Part shown: positions 42,145 through 51,088 of the stretch, piece by piece
Layout: each line of letters begins with the position of its first letter
Numbering within the stretch: the stretch's first letter is position 1
Assembly (NCBI RefSeq): GCF_048264025.1
Contig: NZ_JBLXDN010000001.1
Coordinates: 124,001 to 188,000 of the forward strand
Direction: 5' to 3'
DNA from: Nitrincola sp048264025
GTDB lineage: Bacteria > Pseudomonadota > Gammaproteobacteria > Pseudomonadales > Balneatricaceae
Length of the DNA stretch: 64,000 bases
Notes under the pieces: model-generated
Databases searched by the model: none
The model's input: the letters and a program-made list of their open reading frames with translations, nothing else
Told to the model about the DNA's origin: nothing
Made by a program: the position numbers and the translations under genes

Positions 42145-44031
42145 TCAGTTGCACGACTTGTGCCCCAGCCAGCGCTTCACTTTTTCTGCAAGATCTTCTT
42201 TATTGAAAGGCTTACTGAGAAAATCGTTCATACCTGCACTGAAACAGGCCTCTCTATCTTCGAGCATGGCATTGGCAGTAATGGCTACAATGGCTACAGA
42301 GGCAGCAGGATGATCCAATGCACGAATTTTTCGGGTCGCGGTAACACCATCCATGATTGGCATTTGCATATCCATTAAAACCAGATCAAAATGCTGCGCC
42401 GTGATTTTCTCAAGAGCTTCTTCGCCGTTGCTGGCAACAACACACTGATAACCCAGCTTTTTAAGCAATCCAATTGCTACCATCTGATTCACTTTATTAT
42501 CTTCAACCAACAGTATTTTGTCTGCATGACTTGTATCTAGAAGAGTCTTTGCCAGTTGAGGTAATTGTCCAGTTGAGGGACTATCCAGTTCAGCCTCCGC
42601 GACATCGGCATAATCCTTCACCGATACAACAGACAGCACCGAGGCATTAACTGACTTTATTGGTATAACAAATGCAAAACGGCTCCCCTGCCCTGACACA
42701 CTATCAACACTGATATCACCACCCAGCTGTTCAATAATGCGCTTGCAGATAGCCAATCCAAGACCTGTGCCACCATAACGCTGTGAAGTCGAGTATTCGG
42801 CCTGTGTAAACGGCGTAAATAACTTATTCACGGCATCAGCTGTCATGCCGATACCGGTATCTTCAATGCGACAGCTCAGCTTTCCCGCTTCAGGATGGGC
42901 AAAGTACACATCAACCCGTCCGTTATCAGTGAATTTGACCGCATTACCAATAAGATTCAGCAGCACTTGGCGCAAACGTCCAGGATCTGACTCATAGCCA
43001 GGTGAGATTTGATCTGCAAAGCGCAGCTGCAATTCAACACCTTTACTTTGTGCTGTCGCCTGAAACAAAGCCACCACTTCCTGCGCTAAATCCTGCAACA
43101 CGAAGGGCAGGGTGTCGAGCTCCATACGACCGGCTTCGAGCTTGGAAAAGTCCAGGATGTCATTGAGAATGGACAGCAAAGCACTGGCACTAGAGTACTG
43201 GGTTCTGACCATTTGCTTTTGCTCAGAATCCAAATCAGTTTCAATCAGTAATCTCGACATGCCCAGCACACCATTCATAGGCGTTCTGATCTCATGACTC
43301 ATCATAGCCAAAAAATCCGATTTAGCCTGACTGGCCTGCTGAGCATGATTAACCGCAACCCGCAGCTCTTCAGCCAACGCTTCAGCCTTGGCTCGCGCTT
43401 TGGCTGCAAACGCCATATGCCGTAACAGCAGCAGAATCAAAATACCCATGCTAATGGTGATCAGCACAATCAGCAGAGTCACATACCGATACATCTGTCG
43501 CTGCTCGGCACGCTCCTCATTAATTCGTAAAGCTCCCAGACCCTTCATATCGACCACGATACGTTCAGTTACCTGAGACAAACGTTCTGACAAAGAAATC
43601 AGAGACTGAATATGCTCACTGACAACATCAGGCCCCTGTTCAAAAAAACCGTCCATTTCCAGAATGATATCAATCACTTCACGTGAGAAAGGTGACAAAT
43701 TACCAGCGTCATCACCGAACAATTGACTCATTTCGCCACGTTGAAGCAGCTGAATCCGGCTGTATAAAATTTCAAAGCGTAATTCAAGCGCCTGCCAGGC
43801 GGACGCATCGGGCGAAACGGCATAGCGGCTAAGTAGCGGAGACAGTTTAAGATTTTCACGGTCCAACTGATAGCTGGCCCACAGCGCATCTTCCCGGGCG
43901 GCTTCCAACAGTTGTTGTGAACGGTCATGCATGGTATTCAGAATAAAAAAAGCGGCAACCAGAAAAATCAGGGTAGACAGCAACAGTAACCAGAAGGTAC
44001 GACGAAAATAAACCTGTTTTTCCAACGTCAA
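42145..44031 (-). CDS. Hybrid sensor histidine kinase with C-terminal receiver
   Basis: 628 residues. Helices at about 12-31 and 184-206 enclose a helical periplasmic sensor region. HisKA has the phospho-His in AMMSHEIRTPMNG (about residue 247). The ATPase domain has NLIGNAVKF, DTGIGM and GTGLGLAICK. A receiver domain at about 505-620 has LLVEDNKVNQ and the Asp in VLMDMQMPIMDG. There is no HPt domain, so a separate phosphotransfer protein is needed. It follows the periplasmic molybdopterin-fold gene by 27 nt and is probably cotranscribed with it. Confidence 0.93.
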   Translation of the reverse strand: MTLEKQVYFRRTFWLLLLSTLIFLVAAFFILNTMHDRSQQLLEAAREDALWASYQLDRENLKLSPLLSRYAVSPDASAWQALELRFEILYSRIQLLQRGEMSQLFGDDAGNLSPFSREVIDIILEMDGFFEQGPDVVSEHIQSLISLSERLSQVTERIVVDMKGLGALRINEERAEQRQMYRYVTLLIVLITISMGILILLLLRHMAFAAKARAKAEALAEELRVAVNHAQQASQAKSDFLAMMSHEIRTPMNGVLGMSRLLIETDLDSEQKQMVRTQYSSASALLSILNDILDFSKLEAGRMELDTLPFVLQDLAQEVVALFQATAQSKGVELQLRFADQISPGYESDPGRLRQVLLNLIGNAVKFTDNGRVDVYFAHPEAGKLSCRIEDTGIGMTADAVNKLFTPFTQAEYSTSQRYGGTGLGLAICKRIIEQLGGDISVDSVSGQGSRFAFVIPIKSVNASVLSVVSVKDYADVAEAELDSPSTGQLPQLAKTLLDTSHADKILLVEDNKVNQMVAIGLLKKLGYQCVVASNGEEALEKITAQHFDLVLMDMQMPIMDGVTATRKIRALDHPAASVAIVAITANAMLEDREACFSAGMNDFLSKPFNKEDLAEKVKRWLGHKSCN

Positions 44032-44058
44032 ACCCTGACTCTCCCTAACCGATCAGCT

Positions 44059-44568
44059 CTAATAAAGCTCAATGGACTTAATTTGCCATACAGATCGATT
44101 GTAGTACACCTCGGAGTTAAGGTCAGGATTATCATCAAACGGGTAGATGATGAACAACGGCCCTTTATCACGAACACGCAACACTTCACCATCGCGCTTC
44201 ATTGCTAAAATAACACCCAGGTCTTTAAAGTCCGATGCCGGAATCACTGCACTAAAATCATTCAAGGCGGTGACACGCATGCTAGCAGTGTAATCAGCAC
44301 CGGCCGCCTCCAGCACAGCTGAGGCCAATGGGCCTTCAAATTCACTAACATCGTCGAACCAAGGAGTTTGCGTGACTACTTTCACTTGCGGCAAGGCTTC
44401 TAGCATGTCACGATCAAACAACATTGCTTCATCTGCATTTGTTTGACTGATCTTACCACTAAGCGTTAGAACAACCGGTCCTTCAGGGGCTTGGGCCAAC
44501 GCACTACTGGCGACACTAGTCATCAGCATAAGCAATGCAATGACTAGCAGCAGTTTAGACTTATACAT
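44059..44568 (-). CDS. Periplasmic SUOX-fold (molybdopterin-binding-like) protein
   Basis: 169 residues with a signal peptide (cleaved after SALAQA, about residue 26). The mature part shows the reduced sulfite-oxidase-like pattern LTLSGKI ... FDRDMLEALPQVKVVTQTPWFDDVSEFEGPLASAVL ... VTALNDFSAVIPASDF, as found in small proteins annotated as oxidoreductase molybdopterin-binding domain. It contains no cysteine, so the usual Mo ligand is absent and enzymatic activity is doubtful. It is immediately upstream of a hybrid kinase, which suggests a periplasmic ligand-binding accessory. That role is inference. Confidence 0.78.
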   Translation of the reverse strand: MYKSKLLLVIALLMLMTSVASSALAQAPEGPVVLTLSGKISQTNADEAMLFDRDMLEALPQVKVVTQTPWFDDVSEFEGPLASAVLEAAGADYTASMRVTALNDFSAVIPASDFKDLGVILAMKRDGEVLRVRDKGPLFIIYPFDDNPDLNSEVYYNRSVWQIKSIELY

Positions 44569-44912
44569 TCACCCACCCTTAGCGTTATATTTTCTGAATT
44601 TTCTATTTTTTCATTATAAATGATTCCAAAAATACAGCAATTATATGCCGTCATAATTTTACAGTGGCAAAGAAAAAATCAAGGGTTTCACGCCCGGACC
44701 ATGATGGATATATCAACGTTATAAACACACAGATGGCCAGACCTACATATCTGTTGAAAACTCGAAAGACCTATACTTTGGTCTAAAGAATTGAATTTAT
44801 CCATTGCTTGCCAGCTTTATGACAGCTTTGCTCCCTATAGTGCCAAAGTGCCGCCGTAAACCCTCAGACGTGGACGGCATGCATCTAAACAATAACTAGA
44901 AGGTGTTTCACT
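44569..44912. other. 344-bp divergent spacer upstream of tctC
   Basis: AT-rich near the SUOX-fold gene and more balanced near tctC. It has CTTTGGTCTAAAG (44776-44788), an imperfect palindrome, and GCCGCCGT...ACGTGGACGGC just upstream of tctC. No gene is supported. Confidence 0.5.
44776..44788. promoter_or_regulatory. Imperfect palindrome CTTTGGTCTAAAG upstream of tctC
   Basis: Short palindromic word with CTTT/AAAG arms, about 125 bp before tctC. It is one candidate site for the TctD response regulator, which is encoded at the other end of the cluster. Confidence 0.25.
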
Positions 44913-45908
44913 ATGGCAATGTCCTTTCGCAAAACCCTGAAACTGGCTGTTTGTGCCCTGACACTTCCGTTGCTGGTTACCGCCACTTCGGCGACTGCCA
45001 GTAATTATCCTAACCGTCCCATCGAAGCAGTTGTCGGCTTCGGCACCGGCGGTAGTGCTGATCGCATGACCCGCATCATGAGTAATCATCTTTCACAAGA
45101 ACTGGGGGTTCCTGTTCGCGTAACCAATCGTCCTGGTGCCGGCACCCAGATTGCCGCCAACTACATCCTCAATGCGCCGGATGAAGGTTACCATCTGTTT
45201 TCTTCTACTTTTGCGCCTTACCTGAACAATACCATCCTGGCAGGTAACGCCACCTATAGCGTGGAAGATTTTTCCTACATTAATTTTCAATGGTTTGATC
45301 AGGACCTGATTGCTGTCAACAAAGACAGCGGCTACACCAGTCTGTCAGAAGTGCTCGACGCCATTAAAAATGAGCCAGGCACTGTGAGAGCATCGGTCGT
45401 ACAGGGTTCAGCAGGTCATCTGATGGCTCGCATCCTGCTGGAAGCGTATGACATTCCCCAGGATAATTTGAATCTGGTGACCTATAACAGTGGCGGTGAG
45501 GCACGCACGGCTGTGGCCGGTGGACAAGTTGATCTGGTGTTGATCAGCGCTCAAGGCAGCGAGAGTATCCGCGAGTTTCTGATCCCTCTGGCGATCGTCA
45601 GCGAAGAGCGTATTGAACAGTGGGATGTGCCGACAGTTAACGAGGCTCTTGAACCCTTAAATATCGAAGTGCCGGTACTACAGGGATCTATGCGAGGCTT
45701 TGCGGTCAGCGCTGAATTCGAACGTCGCCATCCGGAGCGCTTTAACAAGCTGGCGCAAGCAATGCAGAACGTACTGGCCAAGAAAGAACTGCAGGATGAA
45801 CTGCGTAGCCACGAAATTGGTGGTGTCTGGGTCGGTCCGGAAAAATCCAACCAGTTAATGCGGGAGAACTTTGAGACCTTCCGTCGTTATGCGCACATAC
45901 TGAACTAA
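44913..45908 (+). CDS. tctC: TctC-type periplasmic solute-binding protein
   Basis: 331 residues with a signal peptide (cleaved near ATASN, residue 30). The mature start NYPNRPIEAVVGFGTGGSADRMTRIM is the hallmark of the Bug/TctC family of tripartite tricarboxylate transporters. Further family segments are VPVRVTNRPGAGTQIAANYI and AVAGGQVDLVLISAQG. It binds a carboxylate such as citrate in the periplasm and delivers it to TctAB. The ligand cannot be read from the sequence. It is the first gene of tctC-tctB-tctA-abrB. Confidence 0.94.
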   Translation: MAMSFRKTLKLAVCALTLPLLVTATSATASNYPNRPIEAVVGFGTGGSADRMTRIMSNHLSQELGVPVRVTNRPGAGTQIAANYILNAPDEGYHLFSSTFAPYLNNTILAGNATYSVEDFSYINFQWFDQDLIAVNKDSGYTSLSEVLDAIKNEPGTVRASVVQGSAGHLMARILLEAYDIPQDNLNLVTYNSGGEARTAVAGGQVDLVLISAQGSESIREFLIPLAIVSEERIEQWDVPTVNEALEPLNIEVPVLQGSMRGFAVSAEFERRHPERFNKLAQAMQNVLAKKELQDELRSHEIGGVWVGPEKSNQLMRENFETFRRYAHILN

Positions 45909-45959
45909 TCAGCCCTATCCACCAACGCTGCCCGGTCAACGGGCAGCAGGATGTGATTC

Positions 45960-46412
45960 ATGAACAAGACTAAAAAAGATGTCGGTCAGCTGTGCATGCT
46001 GCTTGGCTTAGCTGGCTTTACCCTCTGGTATCTGAGTGATGCCATTCGTGTTTCCTTTACCACCCCTAACCTGCTATTAATTCTGCCGGTTGCTGTGGCG
46101 GTACTAATCCTATGTATCACCGAACTGGTCATGAACCTCAAAAATGGCAACCTGTTTGAACCAGTTGAAGATGAGCCAATCAAGGAAATTCTACCAATCA
46201 TTGTGCTGTTTGCAGTGTATGTGTTGACTCTGCCTTGGCTGGGTTTCGATCTGGGCAGCATTTTATTCGTAGCGATTTTCTTACGTATGAAAAACGAGCG
46301 TAACTGGTTCTGGGTGCTGGGATACAGCATCAGCTTTGGTCTGGCTATTGCGTTATTTTTTGCATTGATGCTGCCCTACCCCATGCCGATGACCTTCCTA
46401 CCCATCGACTGA
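45960..46412 (+). CDS. tctB: TctB-type small membrane subunit
   Basis: 150 residues with four helices (about 10-28, 35-58, 78-110 and 120-145), the typical TctB layout. The pattern LPIIVLFAVYVLTLPWLGFDLGSILFVAIFL is conserved. It is the small subunit of the tripartite tricarboxylate transporter. It lies 51 nt after tctC and 24 nt before tctA with a clear ribosome-binding site. Confidence 0.92.
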   Translation: MNKTKKDVGQLCMLLGLAGFTLWYLSDAIRVSFTTPNLLLILPVAVAVLILCITELVMNLKNGNLFEPVEDEPIKEILPIIVLFAVYVLTLPWLGFDLGSILFVAIFLRMKNERNWFWVLGYSISFGLAIALFFALMLPYPMPMTFLPID

Positions 46413-46436
46413 CAATCTGTACAAGGTGAAGTTCTC

Positions 46437-47948
46437 ATGATCGATTTCGCTGCCAGTGCTGCGGCACTGTCCATGTTACTCAGCAGTTTCACACCCTGGA
46501 TGATCGTCGTTCCCGGTATCATCATTGGTCTGATTTTTGGTGCCACGCCCGGATTACAGATCTCCATGGCAATGGCTATTTTCTTACCGATGACCCTGTA
46601 TATGGATTTCTTGCAGGCTATGCTGTTTCTTACCGCCATTTTTACTGGCGGCTCCTTTGGTAGTGGTATTCCCGCTATCTTGATGAATATTCCCGGCACC
46701 TCGTCAGCCATTGCCACAGCATTTGACGGCTATCCTATGGCCAAGCAAGGTAAGCATAACCAGGCCCTGGGTATCGCTCTGGCATCATCCGTTTTCGGGG
46801 TATTGGTTGGCTACTTGATCTTGTTCATGATGATCCAGCCTATCAGCCTGATGGTCTTGAAACTTGGTCCATCCGAAATGTTCATGGTAATTCTGTGGGG
46901 TATGACACTAATCGCCAGCTTGCGTGGCGAATATATGCTCAAAGGGCTGATTGCCGGGTTTGTTGGACTGCTGATCGGCACCATAGGTTTCAACGAAATA
47001 GGCATGGCACGCGGTACGCTAGGCAGCTTCTACCTGTTTGATGGCATCCCGGTGATTCCCGCCATGATGGGAATGTTTGCTGCATCAGAGCTTTTTCGTC
47101 TAGCCAACAAACAATATATCGTCGACAACAAAGCCTCCCGTAATGTGGATCTGCGAAAGATTTTTGCCGGATTTAAAATGGCCTTTCAGTCTCCGATGGT
47201 AATGCTACGCGGTTGTTTGATTGGCGTATTTGTCGGTGCCGTTCCAGGTGTTGGCTCATCGGTTTCCAATCTACTGTCTTATGTGGAAACTAAACGTCGT
47301 GATTCGGATCCAGACTCCTTCGGTAAAGGTAACCCCAAAGGCATTGTGGCGTCGGAATCGGCCAACAGCACCTCCGAAGCAGGCTCCATGGCCACCCTGC
47401 TAGCACTGGGTATTCCCGGTGGTGGAGCCACAGCGGTGATGCTCGCGGCCTTCGCCATGCACAATATTACCGGTGGGCCGCAGTTTATTCGTGAACAAAC
47501 CGATATTGTCTATGCCATCATCTTTGCCAACTTTGCCCAGGTGTTTTTCCTGATGATACTGGGCCTGTTGTTTATTCCACTATTGGCCAATATCATCAAA
47601 GTACCAATGCGTTACCTGATCCCAACCGTGTTGGTCTTGGCTGTCATGGGCTCATTTGGCCTGACGGGTAATTTTGTTGGACCCTTTACCGTACTGGCAT
47701 TTGCTATCATTGGTTGGTTGATGCGTCGTTACGGCTACTCAGTCCCGGCGGCTGTGATTGGTATACTGCTGGGTGCTATGGCTGAAAAAGCCCTGCTGCA
47801 CACCTACCAGATCAGTGGCGGTGATATCAGTTATGTTCTGGAGCGACCTGCAACACTGGCCATCATCGCTCTGTTGCTGTTGTCATTGTTTGGACGCCAC
47901 TTACTGGCACTGATCCGCCGACCAGTAAAGGCGCAATTGAATGAGTAA
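46437..47948 (+). CDS. tctA: TctA-type large permease subunit
   Basis: 503 residues with about 11-12 helices. Two family signatures are present: GLIFGATPGLQISMAMAIFLPMTLYM near residue 30 and GVFVGAVPGVGSSVSNLLSYVE near residue 265. FTGGSFGSGIPAILMNIPGTSSA and ALGIPGGGATAVMLAAF are the repeated pseudo-symmetric motifs. Import of the TctC-bound carboxylate is driven by an ion gradient. The next gene starts 6 bp after the stop. Confidence 0.95.
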   Translation: MIDFAASAAALSMLLSSFTPWMIVVPGIIIGLIFGATPGLQISMAMAIFLPMTLYMDFLQAMLFLTAIFTGGSFGSGIPAILMNIPGTSSAIATAFDGYPMAKQGKHNQALGIALASSVFGVLVGYLILFMMIQPISLMVLKLGPSEMFMVILWGMTLIASLRGEYMLKGLIAGFVGLLIGTIGFNEIGMARGTLGSFYLFDGIPVIPAMMGMFAASELFRLANKQYIVDNKASRNVDLRKIFAGFKMAFQSPMVMLRGCLIGVFVGAVPGVGSSVSNLLSYVETKRRDSDPDSFGKGNPKGIVASESANSTSEAGSMATLLALGIPGGGATAVMLAAFAMHNITGGPQFIREQTDIVYAIIFANFAQVFFLMILGLLFIPLLANIIKVPMRYLIPTVLVLAVMGSFGLTGNFVGPFTVLAFAIIGWLMRRYGYSVPAAVIGILLGAMAEKALLHTYQISGGDISYVLERPATLAIIALLLLSLFGRHLLALIRRPVKAQLNE

Positions 47949-47954
47949 TGTGGC

Positions 47955-48971
47955 TTGAAAACACTGTACACCCTGCTGCTAGGCACACTGGGCGGCTGGG
48001 CCGCCTGGTGGCTCGGGCTGCCCTTGCCCTGGATGTTGGGCCCCTTAATGCTGGTCTCACTACTGGCACTCAAAGGGATAAAAGTGCAAGTGAATCGCCA
48101 AGCCAACCGCTTTTTTCTGGGCGTGCTTGGCTTTTGGCTAGGCACCCGATTTGAATCCGGTTTACTGAAAGAGCTGATCACCTGGTACCCCAGCGTCCTG
48201 TTGATGATGCTATCCGTCATGCTGACGCTGCTACTGAACACCTGGATGTTCAAGCGTCTGGCCGGGCTTGATACCGTAACCTCGGTATTTTCCTCGTTAC
48301 CAGGCACGATGAACGCTGTGGTGATTCAAGGTGATCTTCTGGGTGGGGATGCACGCTGGATCGCTATCGCGCAAACACTGCGTATCACACTGGTGGTCAT
48401 CAGCACCTCCATGATTTTCTACTTCATGCCCGGACAGACACTGGCAAGCCCGACCGTGGAAGCCAGCAACTGGCTGGATCTGTTGTGGATTGGTCTGGTA
48501 CCTGTTGGCTGGTGGGGTGCAAAACAATTGCGTCTGCCGATGGCTGAGTTTCTGGGCCCATTACTGACCAGTGCACTGCTGTCTCTTACTGTCATCCATA
48601 TCGAGTTGCCTGGCTGGGTCATGATCATTACCTTTGTGGTACTGGGATCATCGATTGGCAGTCGATTCTTTGGCACCTGTCTGCGTGCTCTGCTCAAGGT
48701 CAGCGGCTATGCTGTGCTGGCCACTACGCTGGGCATGCTGATCGCTGCGCTGTTTGGACTCTTGACCTGGAAGCTGACAGGTATTCCGCTGTCTCATGCA
48801 TTTCTGGCGCTGGTACCTGGCGGTGTAGGTGAAATGGCACTGATTGCTACTGCAGCGGGTATCGATCCCATCTATGTGGTGTATATCCACCTGATCCGGA
48901 TGTTTTTACTCATCCTGTCAACACCGCTACTCAGCCAACTCTTGCTGCGCCACCAACGGAAACAACACTGA
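47955..48971 (+). CDS. AbrB/AmoA-family membrane protein (PF05145 type)
   Basis: 338 residues with two similar halves of about five helices each (WAAWWLGLPLPWMLGPLML in the first, PLSHAFLALVPGGVGEMALIATAAGIDPIYVVYIHLIRM in the second). Called putative ammonia monooxygenase in older annotations, but it is a transport-like membrane family. It starts with TTG 6 bp after tctA, so it belongs to the transporter operon and may act as an extra component or a coupled exporter. Its 3' end overlaps the convergent tctE gene by 45 bp. Confidence 0.85.
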   Translation: MKTLYTLLLGTLGGWAAWWLGLPLPWMLGPLMLVSLLALKGIKVQVNRQANRFFLGVLGFWLGTRFESGLLKELITWYPSVLLMMLSVMLTLLLNTWMFKRLAGLDTVTSVFSSLPGTMNAVVIQGDLLGGDARWIAIAQTLRITLVVISTSMIFYFMPGQTLASPTVEASNWLDLLWIGLVPVGWWGAKQLRLPMAEFLGPLLTSALLSLTVIHIELPGWVMIITFVVLGSSIGSRFFGTCLRALLKVSGYAVLATTLGMLIAALFGLLTWKLTGIPLSHAFLALVPGGVGEMALIATAAGIDPIYVVYIHLIRMFLLILSTPLLSQLLLRHQRKQH

Positions 48972-50324
48972 TACCAGCAACCCACCCTGTTCGGATCGGC
49001 GCAGCTGCAATTGCGCCGCATGGGATTGAGCCACCTGACTGACAATCGACAATCCCAACCCACTCCCCTTTTCATCCCGGTTTACGCGGTAAAAACGTTC
49101 GGTAACATGCTGAATGGCTTCATCGGGAATCCCGACTCCTTCATCCTCAACACTCAAGCAGGCCGAGCCCATCACTTCTGTAAGCCGGACACGGATAACG
49201 CCATGATAATCTGCATCCAGACCACCGGCATGTACACTGGCATTGTCAATCAGATTGGTCAGTAGCCATTGCACCATAATCGGATCGCATCGCACCGGAA
49301 ATTCACGTTCATCGGCAATGAATTCCAGTTCCTGTCCACGTTTGAGAATACGGTTCAGCAGACGTGCACAAGCTTCACGGCAGGCAGGTTGCAGATCCTG
49401 TACATTGAGTGCGGCATGATCCACCAGATCACTTTTGGTTTTGGCATACTTGAGCAACTGCTGCGTAGTACGCGCCGCATAGTCTGTCGTTTTGCGAATT
49501 GACCGCAGATGCTGCTTTAATACCGGGTCATTACAGTGTTTTTCCGACATTTCAGCCAGCACCCGAATTTCAGAGATCGGCGTACGCAACTGGTGTGAGA
49601 CATCCGCATTGAACTGCTGAATATGCTGCATATTCTGTTTAATTTTGACCATCAGGTGATTGATACTGTTCACCAACGTACTCACCTCAGAGGGCACCTG
49701 TTCTTCCACCGGTGAAAGATCATGGGCCGAACGGCTTCGCAAAGCCAACTCAATGCGTTTGAGTGGTGACAGGCCCTGATGTATGGCAAACAACGCAAGC
49801 GCCAGGACGCTGAGACCCAACGCCACATTGATTGCCAACAGGCTGGACACAAACTCCTGCAACAAATTTTCACGTCCTTCACGTGATTCGGCAACAATCA
49901 CTTCGACCAGCTCTCCAGCGGTGGCACCCCGAACCGGGATAAACAAACGCAGCGCCCGCAATTCGGTACCCGCAAAGACTGTGTCGTAAAACCCCTCCCC
50001 TTCAAACGCCGCACCAGGCCCTTGCAAGCCTTTAAAACCAGTCAGAAGACGCTCCTGCGCATCCTTAACACGATAAAATAACTTACCCTGCCCTCCAGTA
50101 CCCAGTGAGTTAACGGAAAAATAATGCATATTGATCCGCACTTCACCCTCGGCAAAGAATAAACGCTCCTCGAACCGCTCTGCCCCCATACGCAGCATGG
50201 CATCAAAGCTATCGTCAATCCGCTGAGTCAATACATACTGGCTGACATACAGAGAGAGTGGAATCATCAGAACCAAAGGAACAATAAACCACAAAATCAA
50301 ATGGGAGCGGACAGACTGTATCAT
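48927..50324 (-). CDS. tctE: TctE-type sensor histidine kinase
   Basis: 465 residues. Helices at about 9-29 and 165-185 flank a periplasmic sensor of the 2CSK_N type. The HisKA phospho-His is in FNADVSHQLRTPISEIR and the ATPase motifs are LTNLIDNASVHAG, VEDEGVGIP and GSGLGLSIVSQV. It follows tctD by 4 bp. TctDE pairs activate the tricarboxylate transporter operon in response to substrate. Here the pair is convergent to that operon. Confidence 0.92.
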   Translation of the reverse strand: MIQSVRSHLILWFIVPLVLMIPLSLYVSQYVLTQRIDDSFDAMLRMGAERFEERLFFAEGEVRINMHYFSVNSLGTGGQGKLFYRVKDAQERLLTGFKGLQGPGAAFEGEGFYDTVFAGTELRALRLFIPVRGATAGELVEVIVAESREGRENLLQEFVSSLLAINVALGLSVLALALFAIHQGLSPLKRIELALRSRSAHDLSPVEEQVPSEVSTLVNSINHLMVKIKQNMQHIQQFNADVSHQLRTPISEIRVLAEMSEKHCNDPVLKQHLRSIRKTTDYAARTTQQLLKYAKTKSDLVDHAALNVQDLQPACREACARLLNRILKRGQELEFIADEREFPVRCDPIMVQWLLTNLIDNASVHAGGLDADYHGVIRVRLTEVMGSACLSVEDEGVGIPDEAIQHVTERFYRVNRDEKGSGLGLSIVSQVAQSHAAQLQLRRSEQGGLLVSVLFPLVAQQELAE

Positions 50325-50328
50325 GACC

Positions 50329-50994
50329 TCAATCCAGATTATCCATCAGATACCCCAACCCACGCACGGTACGAATTGCGGCGGCTGAACCGAGTTTCTT
50401 GCGAATACGCGAGACGTAAGTTTCGATAGCACCAGCACTGACATCCTGCTCAAACGATGCAATACTGTCCGCCACCTGATCCTTACTCAGCAAACGTCCG
50501 CGATTAAGCAGCAAATACTCCAGCACGGCCAGCTCGCGGCGATGCAATGTCACTTCGTCACCTTTCAGGGTCAAGGTTCGCGATGCCAGACACAATTCCA
50601 GATCGCCGTTCTTCAAGCGATTATCGGAAAAGGAGCGACTGCGGCGGATCACCGCCCGCACACGCGCCACCACTTCTTCCAATGAAAAGGGTTTACACAG
50701 ATAGTCATCGGCCCCCTCTTCCAGACCGCTGATACGTTGGTCCAGTCGGTCCCGCGCCGTGATGATGATCACCGGTATCGGGTTATTGCGACGGCGTAAA
50801 TAACGCAGAATCTCAATGCCATCCATGCCGGGCAAACCCAGATCCAGCATCAGCAAGTCATACTGGCCGGTTTTCAGCCACGCAATCGCCTGACCACCAT
50901 CCATCAACAGATCAACGGAATAGCCAGCCTCTTCAATAACGCTTCTAAGCCCCTGTGCCAAAATGGCATTGTCTTCCAGGATGAGTATCTTCAT
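50329..50994 (-). CDS. tctD: TctD-type OmpR-family response regulator
   Basis: 221 residues from the ATG at 50994 (MKILILEDNAILAQGL). A longer frame to 51159 would run into the chemoreceptor gene and adds no domain. Receiver domain at 1-115 with Asp in LLMLDLGLPGMDG and Lys in DYLCKPFSLEE. The winged-helix output domain of OmpR type is at about 125-218 (LTLKGDEVTLHRRELAVLEYLL ... ETYVSRIRKKLG ... IRTVRGLGYL). It controls a neighbouring transporter by family precedent. Confidence 0.94.
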   Translation of the reverse strand: MKILILEDNAILAQGLRSVIEEAGYSVDLLMDGGQAIAWLKTGQYDLLMLDLGLPGMDGIEILRYLRRRNNPIPVIIITARDRLDQRISGLEEGADDYLCKPFSLEEVVARVRAVIRRSRSFSDNRLKNGDLELCLASRTLTLKGDEVTLHRRELAVLEYLLLNRGRLLSKDQVADSIASFEQDVSAGAIETYVSRIRKKLGSAAAIRTVRGLGYLMDNLD

Positions 50995-51088
50995 ACCACA
51001 GCTGCCTGTGCTAAATGCTGACGGAAAAATACCGATGATAGCATCAAACAGGCGACTGTCAGTATCTGGCAACCCTCGGCAAATCAAA

